From Otatea glauca (Eukaryota > Streptophyta > Magnoliopsida > Poales > Poaceae), in contig JAYEVK010000211.1 in NCBI GenBank assembly GCA_036346275.1, positions 62,001 to 126,000 of the forward strand: 64,000 bases of DNA. Reading direction: 5' to 3'. Below are positions 35,377 through 48,423 of this stretch, piece after piece; within the stretch, counting starts at the first letter, position 1, and the number at the start of each line of letters is the position of its first letter. The translations under genes were made by a program, and so were the position numbers. The notes beneath the pieces are model-generated. The model had not been told where the DNA came from, did no database searches, and was given only the letters and a program-made list of their open reading frames with translations.

Positions 35377-35794
35377 TAGAGATGATGGGCATGCTTTTAC
35401 TGAAATGTGGGCCACACTAATTATTCTTAATTCATTTATTAATCAGAGCAATGCTTAATTTCTCTACGCATGCGGCCACGGCGCCACTTCCTTTGCTACA
35501 TGGGAGATGCTATGCATACATGCAGGACATGGGTTTAAGTGTGGTTCCTTTTCCTTTTGTTTTCTTTGTTAATTTGATGATCCATTAATTAGTATGTAGC
35601 TCATATATGCATAATGGTGCATGGCCGTGAGCTAGTATATCAGTATGCCTTTTCTTCTTTTTTTTAGGTTCGTATTACTTCTCATGACATGGTATTTGCA
35701 AATACGGAACCCATGTGCGAGCATAAGATTAATTAATTAGCATTTTTTTGTGTATTATTTTTTGCACCATATAGCCGCTCATGATTCGTATCTG

Positions 35795-36067
35795 CTTTAA
35801 GGGACCGAACCTAAGAAACGGTGTCTTGAATCTTCTCACCCTTGATCTGTATCCATGAGTAGGGACCGATACTAAGAAACGAGGATATTGTATCTTCACT
35901 CTTGCATCCGTATCCACTACGACACCGAACTAGGAAATGAGGCCTTGTATCTTCTCACCCTTGATCCGTATCCATGTGTAGGGACCGATACTAAGAAACG
36001 AGGATATTGTATCTTCGCTCTTGCATCCGTATCCACTACGGGACCGAACTAGGAAATAAGGCCTTGA
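35795..36067. repeat. 119 bp tandem repeat, 2.3 copies
   Basis: Units starting CTTGATC[TC]GTATCCATG at 35841 and 35960 share AGGGACCGATACTAAGAAAC, ATCCGTATCCACTACG and ACCGAACTAGGAAAT. A partial unit precedes them. Only a few substitutions separate the copies. After it, a shorter motif (CACTTGA[CT]CAAGCCTAAGGG) occurs twice, at about 36092 and 36152. Confidence 0.85.
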
Positions 36068-36582
36068 GGAGAATGCACCTTGAGTTTTATCACTTGACCA
36101 AGCCTAAGGGTGGAGGAGGATGGAAGGAAGAAGAGCTCCTTGGTTTGTATCACTTGATCAAGCCTAAGGGCTAAGGAGGAATAGAACATCACCTTTCTTC
36201 GGAGCACAAGGACCGGCTGGTTCTGCCTTCCTTTTCTTCTTTGTGCTGGCTACGGTTCTCTCTCAATGTTTATGCGTTTCTATCTTCTCTCCTGTGTTTG
36301 CAAAGACCCTCCAACAGCATGCCCAAAAGTTCTCTCTCTACCCTTTACCTTCTATTTATAGAGTAAGGATGAGACGGAGCCCTTGTTGCTTTTCTTTTCT
36401 CATGAATTTTCTTTTCGCTGATGGGGCGGTTTAAGCGCTGATCGGCGCGCCTCTGATGGATGTCGTGCACGACGTATGTTGGCTGCTAGTGGGCCATTAT
36501 CATCTTTGACTAAGAAGTGTTTAAGTCGTGCATGCACGCTGCCATGACACATTTATTTTTATGTGGGAGAGATGCTATCCTG

Positions 36583-39500
36583 TGCAACATCCCAAAAATT
36601 CTAAATAATAAAATAGAAATATAAAAATTAGAAAATGAAATTGAATAGAATTTTTAATTAGAATGTCAAGAATGAATTAAAATATTATCTTCTATGTCAA
36701 TATCTTGAAATCCAACCTTAATAAAAGGATGAGTTGCATAATAAAACTTCAAATCAAACAAAATATGGAAATAAATTAGAAATATAAGTTTACTTTGAAA
36801 TTTCATTCAATCTGAATTTCTTCTTGAATTTTTGGTTCTTAAGAAATCTTTTATTGTATTGATTTCTATTTCCCCTCAATACAAAATGCAAAACATAATG
36901 AGGAATTAAACCTTAAACATTTAATTATTGTTACCGATGCTTTTTCTGAATTCTCTGGATTTTATTGACTTTTTTGGATTTATTTGATTATTGCTTGAAA
37001 GGAAAATTCCTTTTTAATGAATAATCAAAAATGGGATAAGTAATAAGAAAAGATTTGTAAAATAAAAAATAAAAAAACAATCCCTGTAAAATGTGTGGAG
37101 ATATCCAGAATCAAAGCATTTAAACATGAATTGAAAGATAATTAATGTTTCTTGAATATAAACAGTAAATATGTCAGAAATTAATATGTTAGAAATTAGA
37201 TGTGAAATTTTTATATTATCTTCATTCTAGATTAGTCCATCAACAGTAAAAATATCAAGAAATAATAATTACATTTGATATTTATAAAAATTTAAAAATA
37301 GAAAAGCTGAAAATTTGGAAATGTCAATGTCAGAAGTTTAGAAAATAAAATATAAAAAATTTGAAGTTGAAAATTTTATAAGAGACCAAGAAACCTTTAC
37401 AAAAAGTTTCACAAATATTTGATAAGGTAAAAACTCCCAGATAAATTAAATACAGAAAACTGAATTCTGTGCACAGTACCATGTCAAAACTTTTATAAAT
37501 TCTACAAGCATCAAATCATTCTAAAAATTTAACAATGTGTTCTACCTTATCTCTAGTACACGAAATAATTCCTCATTAATTTAACGATATGATAGGTAAC
37601 CAATTCATTGAATCAAAGCCAGTTCGGTTTGCAGTAGAACATAGAGTTCTCCTAACTGCCACGCGGGTCCAGGTCCCTGGTGACCCAATTTGTCAGCCGC
37701 AGCCAGCACGCCCTTCTTCCTCCTCAGGCCGGAGCAACCGAGCAAAAGATCGCCGCTGTAGTAACCGCCATCACTGTTGCTCGTGCCACCTATTGTCCTT
37801 GCTACATCATCGCCAAGCCACGTGGCTGCCTTCCCCGCAAATTGCGCTGCCAGGTTCATCCTCTTCCTGTTCTAGCGCCGCAAATCCTCCGCCGCGTTCA
37901 CACCAAGCTTTGAGCTCTTCTACAGGAAATTGTCGCCTATAAATAGAGCCTCAAGGTCGCATTAGAGTGCGCGCCATTTCCCCTCTCTTTTCTTTTGCTG
38001 ACATCCACTGAACCATCACCAATTTCGCTCATTTCCGTTTCAGCCTAAGAACCCTAAGCTCAGGAAACAAGTGATTGAAGCCAGAAAGCTAAACCATTTT
38101 CCAATTACTTCAAGCTGTAGCATCAACAAGCCCCAAAGATCAAAACCACTCAAAAATTCCTAAGAATATTCGCCTGCAACTCGCCACCACCGTGGTCATC
38201 TTCTTCACGGCCGACCGCTCGACGCCCCTCTATTTTAGCCCTTCTCCAACTGAGATAGGTATGAAAATGGAACCACTAGCATCCATTGGTACCTCACATG
38301 CTACCGATTCAATCTGTAATACCTCTGTTCATCTTCTCCGGTGATCCGCCATTGTTGCCGCCGCTCCTCCTCGGTGGCAGCTCACCTCGGCTCGCCTCCG
38401 GCCAAATCGGTACCTTCCCTGGATGCGCCTCACCTCCTTGATGCTCACCGCACCGGCGACCGAACCTCCCCAGAGCTACTTCGTCGGCGATTAGCCGCGA
38501 AGGTGAGACTCTGCTTTCGGTGACTGACATGAGGGACCCATCTGTCATTCACCGCGCCTCGCAGCCACGCCCTCTCATTGACCTGCAGGCCCACTTGTCG
38601 GTCGGCTGAGATTTAAATAAAACCGCGAAAATGAAAAGACACTTTCTTACTGATGAAAACATATTTTGCTTTTTAGTGTATTATTCAGCCGAACCAACTT
38701 CGTTTCTAAATAACTTTTGTATCTTTAATCCAATGAAGATGAAACAAATTTCTATATTCATCTAAAATCAATTACTCTCAGAATATGGAAAAATATTTTG
38801 GATAAGAACTATGGACAAATTTGAATTTCAAATTTAAAGAAAAGGATGAAAGATAGGCTATATATATAAATGATGCAAATGAACTGAGAATTGAATGAAA
38901 CCAATTTTATTGGAATCCTTAGACTTCGAGCAACCCAAAAATATAAAATATTTAAATATCATCTTTGTTTGAATCATTTTCTATTAAAAGTTGTCTCAAT
39001 ATATTAAATGTTTAAGAATGCATAAATTGTGCAAAAGAAATCTAAAATGAACAAACTTGATTTCTATATACTAGTATGTGAGTAGGTTAATTGTATATGC
39101 TAAAATATTTAAGTTATAGACTAGACTTTGAATTGTTTCATGAATAAGAATGAGACCCTAGTGTAAAAGGTATGTACATGCATATATTCCAGAATGATAA
39201 TTTGTGATATTTTAGCAGGAAATAAAATGTCTCGTCTTAGCATTAAAATTTATAAAATAAGTTTAGTAATACTATACAAAGAAAATACTTCGATATTCTG
39301 AAGAAAGAACCTCATTTAGTCATGCTTTGTATATATATCTTGATAGCAAAATAACCGTAAGTATTATGTTTTCAGAAACGCTTAAGCCTTTTTGGCAACT
39401 CATTAAACAACTCGTCTAAATGCACATTTTATGAAGAACAACCCAGAAATGATCCTTGAGATATGCACTACCATAATCTGGAAAAATATTCTTTTTACAA

Positions 39501-41907
39501 CTTTTTACAACCAGTGTTATGGTCATCGAAAACCTTAATGCCATTTAAGCTATTTCAGCAATGAATAAATCATCTCGTCTAAATCCTAAATATTATGAAA
39601 TCAGCTCAAGATTTCTCCCCCAAGTATATACTACCTTATTATTAAGAAATAATCTTGTTTAATCATGTTTTGCATGTAAATTCTGTCATCCAAATAACCC
39701 TATGTATTATGATCTCCATAATCCGTAATATGAATAAATGAGCTTTAATAATAAATAAGAAATCAATGATTAGGATACTTGTTTTAACCAAAACCTTCTT
39801 AAAACCAGAATATGTAAACCAATAGCTCAACCAAACAGATCTAGTATATATATATTCAAAACTACTTATCCAAAGTCAGTTAAGGGTTAAGTGCTAATCA
39901 TACATTACACTTAACAAGGTGACTAATGTTTTAATCCTATTAATCCAAATAATTTTAGCATCTAGAATTCGAAGTTATAAATACAAGAATACATAATTTT
40001 AGCCTCTTAAATTCGTAAAACAAGAATAAATAACCTATAAAAGAATATGCGCCTATTCTTTATAGCAAATCTTTATTTGATATATTGTCTGTCTTCTTTT
40101 TGCCCTTATTGAAATTTGTTGTTCGCTATATTTCCATTAAACGACGTGTAGAACCCGACGTCACTAATTTCGTCGTCAACCACGCCAGTTGCAATCGCAA
40201 CTTCGTCATAAACAACAATTAAGCAAGGCAAGCAACCCTTTGATCATATTAATCCTAGTATTTAATTTTCATTGTGTTTATCAAAATGTTTCATGCATGC
40301 ATTTATTTTCTATAAATCCTCTATATTGTGGTACTGGTTGATATACATGTTGTCTCATAAAACTTCCTTGATAAGTATGGACATGTGAACCTTGATAACC
40401 ATATAAACGAGTTAAACAATACGTAATGTCAACTTGGGTATATGCGAATATTAACCATGCTTTGCCATGCTTTAGAACCAATGTTGAATATGATCAGATC
40501 AAAATTGATTCTTGAGAATTGAAAAAGGTTGGTTATGACATGATGTCGAACGTGGATATTTTGACTAAAAACTCAAAATAAAATTATGGTTTAGATGCGG
40601 GCAATTATTGGCAATAGCTGGTTGTGTAGGGGTTAAACTTGTATGTAGTGTAGGGGGAGATTATTGCCCGTGTCGGATTAAGGACCGAGCTATGGGTTGT
40701 TTTCAAGCCAAGAACTCCATGTAACAATAGGTGCTGTTATGGGCAGCCTTAATATATTAAGTTGCTTAGATCTAGCTTTGCATATTGGTAGGCAGGAGGT
40801 AGTATAAGCAATCCTTTCTCGGTTTGTTTATGAGGGGCTTCCACACTTCGGTGTTGGTAAATGCATGTCGGTGTAACGGTGTATGCCTTGGTATGGGAAG
40901 AAACCTTCACTGTAGGGATTTACTGCTCCTATTGCAGGGAATTACTGCTCGTGTTACCACTTTAAAATGCAGGGAATCACTGTCATGTTTCTTCTCCATA
41001 ACATGGATTCAACGTCATCGGGCTGGTGCAAAGTTAGATCTAGGTAATGTAACGGTTATGTTATGATCTCTCTGCGGCACACCAAAGGAAGTGTGCTAAT
41101 AGCTTGCACAAAGAGCTGATCATTTCTTGTGGGTAAAGTTGTACATCTCTGCAGAGTGTAAATCTAATGAATTAGCTGCGCCTACAGTCAAAGGCACTTG
41201 GTAACGTCATCACATGGTTAGAAGTTTTACTATTTTCAAAATGGGATGATTTTCACCTGATGTGCCTTGTTTTGGCAAAGATTATGGTTATGCCACATGT
41301 TGGCAAGGAATGGTTATGGCAGGATTGGATTATTGGATCATTGAATTATTCAATGCTTGCGAAGGGTTGTAAGTGTTACTTATGCTTTACTTATTTCTTA
41401 TCAGTCAAACTTGCTTTGTTAAATTCCGTTTGCAAATGACAACTTGATTTAAAAATTCAATTTCACTTTATTCAAATTAACCGTAGAAGTCTTTCCTTTG
41501 AAATGACCTACATATATCATAGGTTTTGCTAAAGTCTTGCGGAGTACGTAAAGTACTCACCTTTGCTTATTATGTTGTTTTTGGTGGGAAAAGATAGCGA
41601 AGCTGCGAAATATCTCTTTTCGTTGCAGGATGCGTGAATTCCAATAAAGCGACCTATCTAGGGAATATGCCTTGTCAGTTGCCTAAGGGATTGGATGGGC
41701 ACACTATAAGACTTTGCTTCCTTTGTGCTGTATATACCCTGAGTTGTAAGAATATATTGTTCAAATAGCTTCCGCTTTAAATAAATGATGTATGGTTGTG
41801 ATTCCAATTGTTGAAAATATGTGTACTAGCCACTGATCATGTAACTAGTACTGTAAGCACATTAGATTTCCTTTTTGCATTTATGTAAAAATAGGGGTCG
41901 TTACAGT
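36583..41907 (+). repeat. 5' LTR, 5,325 bp
   Basis: TG at 36583, CA at 41906-41907, immediately followed by the primer-binding site. The TATA box (CTATAAATAG) at 37937-37946 lies 1.35 kb inside, so U3 is about 1.35 kb and the transcribed R/U5 part about 4 kb. A GC-rich patch (37660-38600) brackets the promoter. The AT-rich remainder contains internal duplications, for example related segments at about 39310-39370 and 39650-39710 (TTAGTCATGCTTTG / TTAATCATGTTTTG). The conserved block is at about 41130-41180 and a small hairpin at 41077-41096. Confidence 0.85.
37937..37946 (+). promoter_or_regulatory. TATA box of the giant LTR
   Basis: CGCCTATAAATAGAGCC, followed by a CT-rich stretch (CCCCTCTCTTTTCTTTTGC) typical of a plant transcription start region. 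It defines the probable start of the genomic RNA of this element. Confidence 0.7.
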
Positions 41908-41909
41908 TG

Positions 41910-41921
41910 GTATCAGAGCTA
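41910..41921 (+). other. Primer-binding site for initiator tRNA-Met
   Basis: TGGTATCAGAGC begins two bases after the LTR end, the standard plant LTR-retrotransposon site complementary to the 3' end of tRNA-iMet. The following CTGTAGGATAAACCCTAGAT resembles the leader at 7733-7690 on the minus strand next to the LTR at 7734. Confidence 0.95.
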
Positions 41922-44292
41922 TAATACTGTAGGATAAACCCTAGATAGAATGGTCGTTAGCATTAGAATAATCAAATTCAAAAACTTATTTTCAGAAGCT
42001 ACTATATTTGCAAAATGTAGCTATTGCTATTCTTTCCTCTTTCTTAAAATCTTGTCTTTACCCCACTCTCATTTTGTTTTATATCAAACTCCTCTTTCAT
42101 TAAAAGTAGTCCCCACCTACAATTCATCTTCGTCACTTGCTTTCGATGACATCGAAGATATGTCGCTACCATCCTTCATACCGAGCCAAAGAAGACTACA
42201 GCGTCTACACCGACATCAAGATGGACATAACGCCTCGCTACATCTGGCAAGGGGGAGTAAAGTATGAAGATCCTACTTCATGAAGAGTCGACGTCACCCA
42301 ACAGTAAAATGCAGAAGAATAGATTAGATTCCCCGTAAGATAGGAATCCTTACTCGTGGCAGTATCATTCTACTTTAGCTACATGAAGCATTCTTATGTA
42401 ATATCTTGTTATTTGCAATTGGATTTTGATTTTCTTGTCTATACGATTTACATATAAACTTAACCTTTAGGTTAAAGTTTTATGATAAATTGCCCCTAAA
42501 TATATATATGAATCCTGAAACCCTAACATGTAGGTTATAAGGAAAATTTTCATAAAAAGTTTCTCTTCTTTTATAAAATTTCTGTCAAGCTTATCCTTTT
42601 TTCTGTAGAATTTCTTATCTACATATCCTTTTAAAAATTTCTAGCCCTCCTCACAAATCCAGTTTCATCAGGATTAATAACATAGCTCTCTTTTCCGGTC
42701 ATATCTTTACTCTCTACCAGTTGGGCTCGATCCCCACAAGTCAGCCGCACAACCCCACCTCTTGTCTTCAGCAATCCAGCTAAGCTCTTTTGCTTTGTCT
42801 GCCATAGCCATCAGCCAAGCCAAGAAATGAAGTTTCAATTAGCAAAACGTTCGCCCTGACAACCAAAGCTTGTCACCATCCGAGTCACAGCTATAACCAA
42901 CTTATATTCTCATTTGGACACTAAAAAATCAAGCCATCTTGCTTTCTCTCCTGTGCACCGAAACCAGTCATAGCAGCATGCTCCTGCTATCTTTTTCTCT
43001 ACCATAGCAATAAAAATAACCCATTGCTGCCATGACAGAGCTCGGCTCTGAATCTTCTGCTGTGATCGCAAAACCAGAAACGCAGCCACACCTTGCTTTA
43101 GCCATGCGTCATCGCCCATTGCTGCCACAACCACTGTAAACAATGCCTCGGCAAAAAAAAACTATGCCAACCCAACCAAACATCGCTGTCCAAGCTTCTT
43201 TCCAGTGAACTTATCTTTACACCTGTCAACTATGAAAATGGCCAGCTCATTCTATTTCCTTTGCTCAACCACACCAAAACCACTCCCCCTTCCTTTCACT
43301 CTTTCTCTATCATAACAGAGAATTGCCAAAGAAATGCTGCCACAAGTTGCCATGATCAACAAATTGCGACACCAACCAAATTTCCCCAAGTCTGTATGAC
43401 AAACATTACCAACTATCCTCTCTTCATCTATACCCAAATAACATACCAGCACCTATTGCCCTCAGGATTCTTTAGTAATCTAACACCGCAAAACTACCTC
43501 TGCCCCTACTTTGGGAAGTGCTCTTACCATAGAACCTTTAGTTAATCCTATATTACTAGAATAGAAGATATGACCATATTGTAATAAGTAGTAGTGAAAA
43601 CTTTTGTTGTAATATAAGGAGATGTATAACTCCTATATAACAAATAAAAGTGTTTTACCTTTTGACCAGTTGAAAGTTTTTACATGTATTGTTATTACGA
43701 GATACTCTCGTAACACTTAACCAATAGGTTGAAGAGTTACGACGAGAAGACTCAAAATAATATAAAACTCATAGTTATGAAACCATTAAACATACAATAT
43801 TATTTTAGAACATGAACCTTCAAAAGACATTATATGTTGCACAAATATGATTATGATAACTCTTTTCCTCTCATTTTAAATCTCTTTCTTATCTAAATCA
43901 TCATTCTAACCTCTTTCCTTTTAAAAAGATGATAGATGGACAACATTAACTAGAAGCCTTCGAATGCTAATCTCATTAAGAGGTGTAAAGGTTAAAAGAA
44001 ACTCATCGCTAAATAGCTTATTTTGAAAGATAATACTATCCAAATTATACCTTACTCTAGTCGTATAGCAAACTCTTGTGCAGAAATACTTATAGTTAGG
44101 CTAGTAGAAGAAAAACCTTAGACATCCCTCCCAAGTACTATGTTGAATATATAGATTTGATGTTCTACTGAATGTTTGTGGTAAATCTTTTGTATTGCTT
44201 TCCGGGTTACTCTCCTAAATGTTAAACCATGAGGTTGAAATTTACGATGTTTCAACCCTACTTAATAAGAAATTTTAATTAAGAAGATTTTA

Positions 44293-45640
44293 ATGAACAA
44301 AATGTTGCCTTGTGGCCTGGTTAACCCCTATCTAACCATCTCTCTTAGATTCCAACATCTTGTCAAGCATTGTTGCAGGATGCTTGTGACAAGGTCTCTC
44401 AGTAAAATCATGAAAAGTAAAACCGTGCAAGGCCATCAACCACCAAGAGATGATAATCCTACCCCAGTTCAACCAAATCCTCAGCATTTAGCTAAAGCAC
44501 TCCCGTTTCAGCATAGCAATCATCATAGCTCCCTACCTCCCCAAGGTTCGCAAGAAACTAACTCAGAAGAGCAATTGCTAAAATCTCCAATCGTGGTGCA
44601 AATGCTCGCCCTAATTGAACAAAATCGCCAGACACACACTCTTCTTCTCCAACATCTAGCGCAGATCAATTCCATCCTTGGTGCAATTCTCGCCAGGAAA
44701 GAAAATGGTTCAAATCAGAAACCTGCTCCTACAACTTATTCGATACCTAAATGTTGTTCCTTAAAATGTTGTCAACCCAACCAATCTAAAGATCGTGTGT
44801 GCATTCGCTGTGGAGAAATAGGACGTACTGCTGATGAGCATGCAATCAATTGCTTCAGCTGTGAAGGAAATCATTCTCCTGGAAAATGTCCCCTGAATAA
44901 TCACTTGTTACCTTGCGAAAGTCAAGATCATTGCCCATCCCAATGCCCCCTTGATCCACTAGTCACCGTGATTCAAAGATCGACAAGAAAAACTCCGAGC
45001 CTTAATTGCTCAAGAATTGGCAAATAGAAGAGAAGCTGCACAAGAAATATCATTAGAAGAATTGGAGAAGCAGCATTTCAACCTTGTCAATCATCATCAA
45101 GAAAGCAGTAATTGGCCATCGCCAATAGCATGCTTCTCATGTGGTGAAGAAGGTCATTGGGCAAGGGAATGCCCTTAGCATCAACAAGTTAAGATTCTGA
45201 AGGAGAACATCATGGAACATGCAATTGTTTGCAACAAAGCGTCACGAAAAAAACAAAAGTGCTTCATCTGTCGCAGTAGGGCCATTATGTTAATCAGTGC
45301 GCACAAAGAGAACAAATACCTCCTGCAGCTATAGTCATACCAGAAGTTACATCAGTTAAGATTATAACTTCAAGAGTAGGAGGAATAAGATCAGAAGCAG
45401 GTCGCCCGAAGAACCAGTTAAAGAAGAGACGCTTGAACAAAGACGCTTGTCCCAAGAAGAATTCTACACAACTCCATTCTCAATCTCAACCATCATTTGT
45501 TCTCTACTCCAACAACACCAATGATTGGCTATCTAGTGCTCAAAACTAGGCAATCAATGTTACTTGCTTTTTCTGTTGTGAACGTGGGCATTATGCCAAC
45601 AAGTGCCCAAAGAAGAAGCGAAATCAACCTTATGCTTAAC
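44293..45640 (+). pseudogene. Capsid-less gag-like ORF with four zinc knuckles
   Basis: From ATG 44293, a Pro/Gln/His-rich N-terminus contains a helix (VVQMLALIEQNRQTHTLLLQ). It leads into Cys-rich repeats: CIRCGEIGRTADEH...CFSCEGNHSPGKC (about 44799-44895), CFSCGEEGHWAREC (45131-45172), a frameshifted CFIC...GHYVNQC (45260-45300), and CFFCCERGHYANKCPKKK (45565-45613). CCHC knuckles of gag bind RNA. The Retrotrans_gag capsid domain that normally lies between such an N-terminus and the knuckles is absent, and no protease follows. Stops after 45027 and 45178 and a frameshift near 45275 break it. I read it as a gag that lost its capsid and gained knuckles by duplication; a captured cellular CCHC protein is an alternative. 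Confidence 0.65.
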
Positions 45641-46248
45641 CCCATGAAGCTATACAACAACTGTAAAGACGACCTCAAGATTTCGAAGGCCAACAAGCCC
45701 CTAGCTCTGCATCTACTCCAACTCAAGGCATTAATCATGGCATACCTGACGCAATGCCAGGTACATCCTTTATTATTCTAAGTTCTTACCAGAACTTAGA
45801 TTAATTTGAAATCATCTTGTCTCTTTAGATCTACTTGAAGTTAACCGAAAATTCATATAGAAACTATTCTTAAAGTAATGTTTTAATAAGTGGAATGATG
45901 CCTTATAAATCTAACTGAACCCTCGTCAAAATATATCTTATCTTAATCCTTCCAAATGTCCGATAAAAGAACAAGTGCTAAACTTTCAATTTTCATCTTT
46001 AACCATTACCCGATAAATCCTCCATCTATTCCTTAATCAATGAAAAATCAAACACCTTGACTTTAGCAACTAAAATCATCAACCCTTGTTGAATTATCCA
46101 AATTAGCCTGTTATATTTAAATACTCTCCTTGATGTCAACACCCAGTACTTCCCAAATAATTCTAGTTGCTATTCATTTTTTCTTTTCTATCATATTCCA
46201 CAGCTCCCCTTAAAAATAGCATAACCTTGCTAATGATCTTGAATATGA

Positions 46249-48418
46249 ATGTCAACTTGGGCATATGCGAATATTAACCATGCTTAGCCATGCTTGAGAA
46301 ACAATGTTGAATATGATCAGATCAAAATTGATTCTTGAGAATTGAAAAAGGTTGGTTATGACATGATGTCGATTGTGGATATTTTGACTAAAAACTCAAA
46401 ATAAAACTATGGTTTAGATGCGGGCAATTATTGGCAATAGCTGGTTGTGTAGGGGTTAGACTTGTATATAGTGTAGGGGGAGATTATTGCCCGTGTCGGA
46501 TTAAGGACCGAGCTATGGGTTGTTTTCAAGCCAAGAACTCCGTGTAACAATAGGTGCTGTTATGGGTAGCCTTAATCTATTAAGTTACTTAGATCTAGAT
46601 TTGCACATTGGTAGGCGGGAGATAGTATGAGCAATCCTTTCTTGGTTTGCTTATGAGGGGCTTCCACACTTCGGTGTGGGTAAACGCATGTCGGTATAAC
46701 GGTGTACGCCTTGGTATGGGAAGAAACCCTCACTACAGGGATTTACAGCTCCTATCGCGGGGAATTACTGCTCGTGTTACCACTTTAAAATTACAGGGAA
46801 TCACTGTCATGTTTCTTCTCCATAACATGGATTCAACGTCATCGGGCTGGTGCAAAGTTAGGTCTAGGTAATGTAACGGTTATGTTATGATCTCTCTACA
46901 GCACACCAAAGGAAGTGTGCTAATAGCTTGCACAAAGAGCTGATCATTTCTTGTGGGTAAAGTTGTACACCTCTGCAGAGTGTAAATCTAATGAATTAGC
47001 TGCGCCTAGGGTCAAAGGCACTTGGTAACGTCATCACATGGTTAGAAGTTTTACTATTTTCAAAATGGGATGGTTTTCACCTGATGTGCCTTGTTTTGGC
47101 AAAGATTATGGTTATGCCACATGTTGGCAAGGAATGGTTATGGCAGGATTGGATTATTGGATCATTGAATTATTCAATGCTTGCGAAGGGCTGTAAGTGT
47201 TACTTATGCTTTACTTATTTCTTATCAGTCAAACTTGCTTTGTTAAATTCCGTTTGCAAATGACAACTTGATTTAAAAATTCAATTTCGCTTTATTCAAA
47301 TTAACCGTAGAAGATTTTTCCTTTGAAATGACCTACATATATCATAGGTTTTGCTAAAGTCTTGCGGAGTACGTAAAGTACTCACCTTTGCTTATTATGT
47401 TGTTTTTGGTGGGAAAAGATAGCGAAGCTGCGAAATATCTCTTTTCATTGCAGGATGCGGGAATTTCAATAAAGCGACATATCTAGGGAATATGCCTTGT
47501 CAGTTGCCTGAGGGATTGGATGGGCACACTATAAGACTTTGCTTCCTTTGTGCTGTATATACCCTGAGTTGTAAGAATATATTGTTCAAATAGCTTCCGC
47601 TTTAAATAAATGATGTATGGTTGTGATTCCATTTCTTGTGGGTAAAACTGTACACCTCTGCAGAGTGTAAATCTAATTAATTAGCTGCACCTACGGTCAA
47701 AGGCACTTAGTAACGTCATCACATGGTTAGAAGTTTTACTATTTTCAAAATAGGATGATTTTCACCTTATGTGCCTTGTTTTGGCAAAGATTATGATTAT
47801 GCCACATGTTGGCAAGGAATGGTTATGGCAGGATTGGATTATTGGATCATTGAATTATTGAATGCTCGCGAAGGGCTCTGAGTGTTACTTATCTTTACTT
47901 ATTTCTTATCAGTCAAACTTGCTTTGTTAAATTCCGTTGGCAAATGAAAACTTGATTTACAAATTCAATTTCGCTTTATGCAAATTAACCATAGAAGCCT
48001 TTACTTTGAAATGGCCTGCATATATCATAGGTTTTGCTAAAGTCTTGCGGAGTACGTAAAGTACTCACCCTTGCTTATTATGTTGTTTTAGGATGGAAAA
48101 GATAGCGAAGCTTCGAAAGATCTCTTTTCGTCGTAGGATGCGGAAATTTCAATAAAGTGACCTTTCTAGGGATTATGCCTTGTCAGTTGCATGAGGGATT
48201 AGATGGGTACACTACAAGACTTTGCTTACTCTGTGTTGTATATATATACCCTGAGTTGTAAGAATATATTGTACAAATAGCTTCCGCTTTAAATAAATGA
48301 TGTATGGTTGTGATTCCAATTGTTGAAAATGTGCGTACTAGCCACTGATCATGAGACTAGTACTATATGCGCATTAGATTTCTACTTTTGCTTTTATTTA
48401 AAAATAGTGGTCGTTACA
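46249..48418 (+). repeat. Mosaic 3' LTR: truncated, with a second diverged end segment
   Basis: 46249-47629 matches 40428-41808 of the 5' LTR closely (about 6 differences in 230 bp compared by eye), starting abruptly at AATGTCAACTTGGG. At 47630 the sequence jumps back to TTTCTTGTGGGTAAAA and repeats the last part of the LTR (47630-48418), matching 41128-41907 less well (about 9 differences in 150 bp). The first 3.85 kb of the LTR is missing. The element therefore ends with a partial young LTR fused to the terminal part of an older one. Confidence 0.8.
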
Positions 48419-48423
48419 TCCTG

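Larger units (their letters stand above)
36583..48418 (+). mobile_element. Large gypsy-derived element with giant LTR, non-autonomous (11.8 kb)
   Basis: The left end TGCAACATCCC at 36583 and the right end GTCGTTACA at 48418 are flanked by the 5 bp direct repeat TCCTG (36578-36582, 48419-48423). It has a 5' LTR (36583-41907), a tRNA-Met primer site, about 4.3 kb of internal sequence with a zinc-knuckle ORF but no capsid, protease, RT or integrase, and a rearranged 3' LTR (about 46249-48418). Giant LTRs around a coding-poor interior recall the LARD class of grass retrotransposon derivatives, which must move using proteins from a partner element. The 3' part is mosaic, so its history is not a simple single insertion. 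Confidence 0.85.

Noticed and set aside
41910..41921. A tRNA gene at TGGTATCAGAGC
   Set aside because: Only the 12-base primer complement is present, directly after an LTR end; no cloverleaf.
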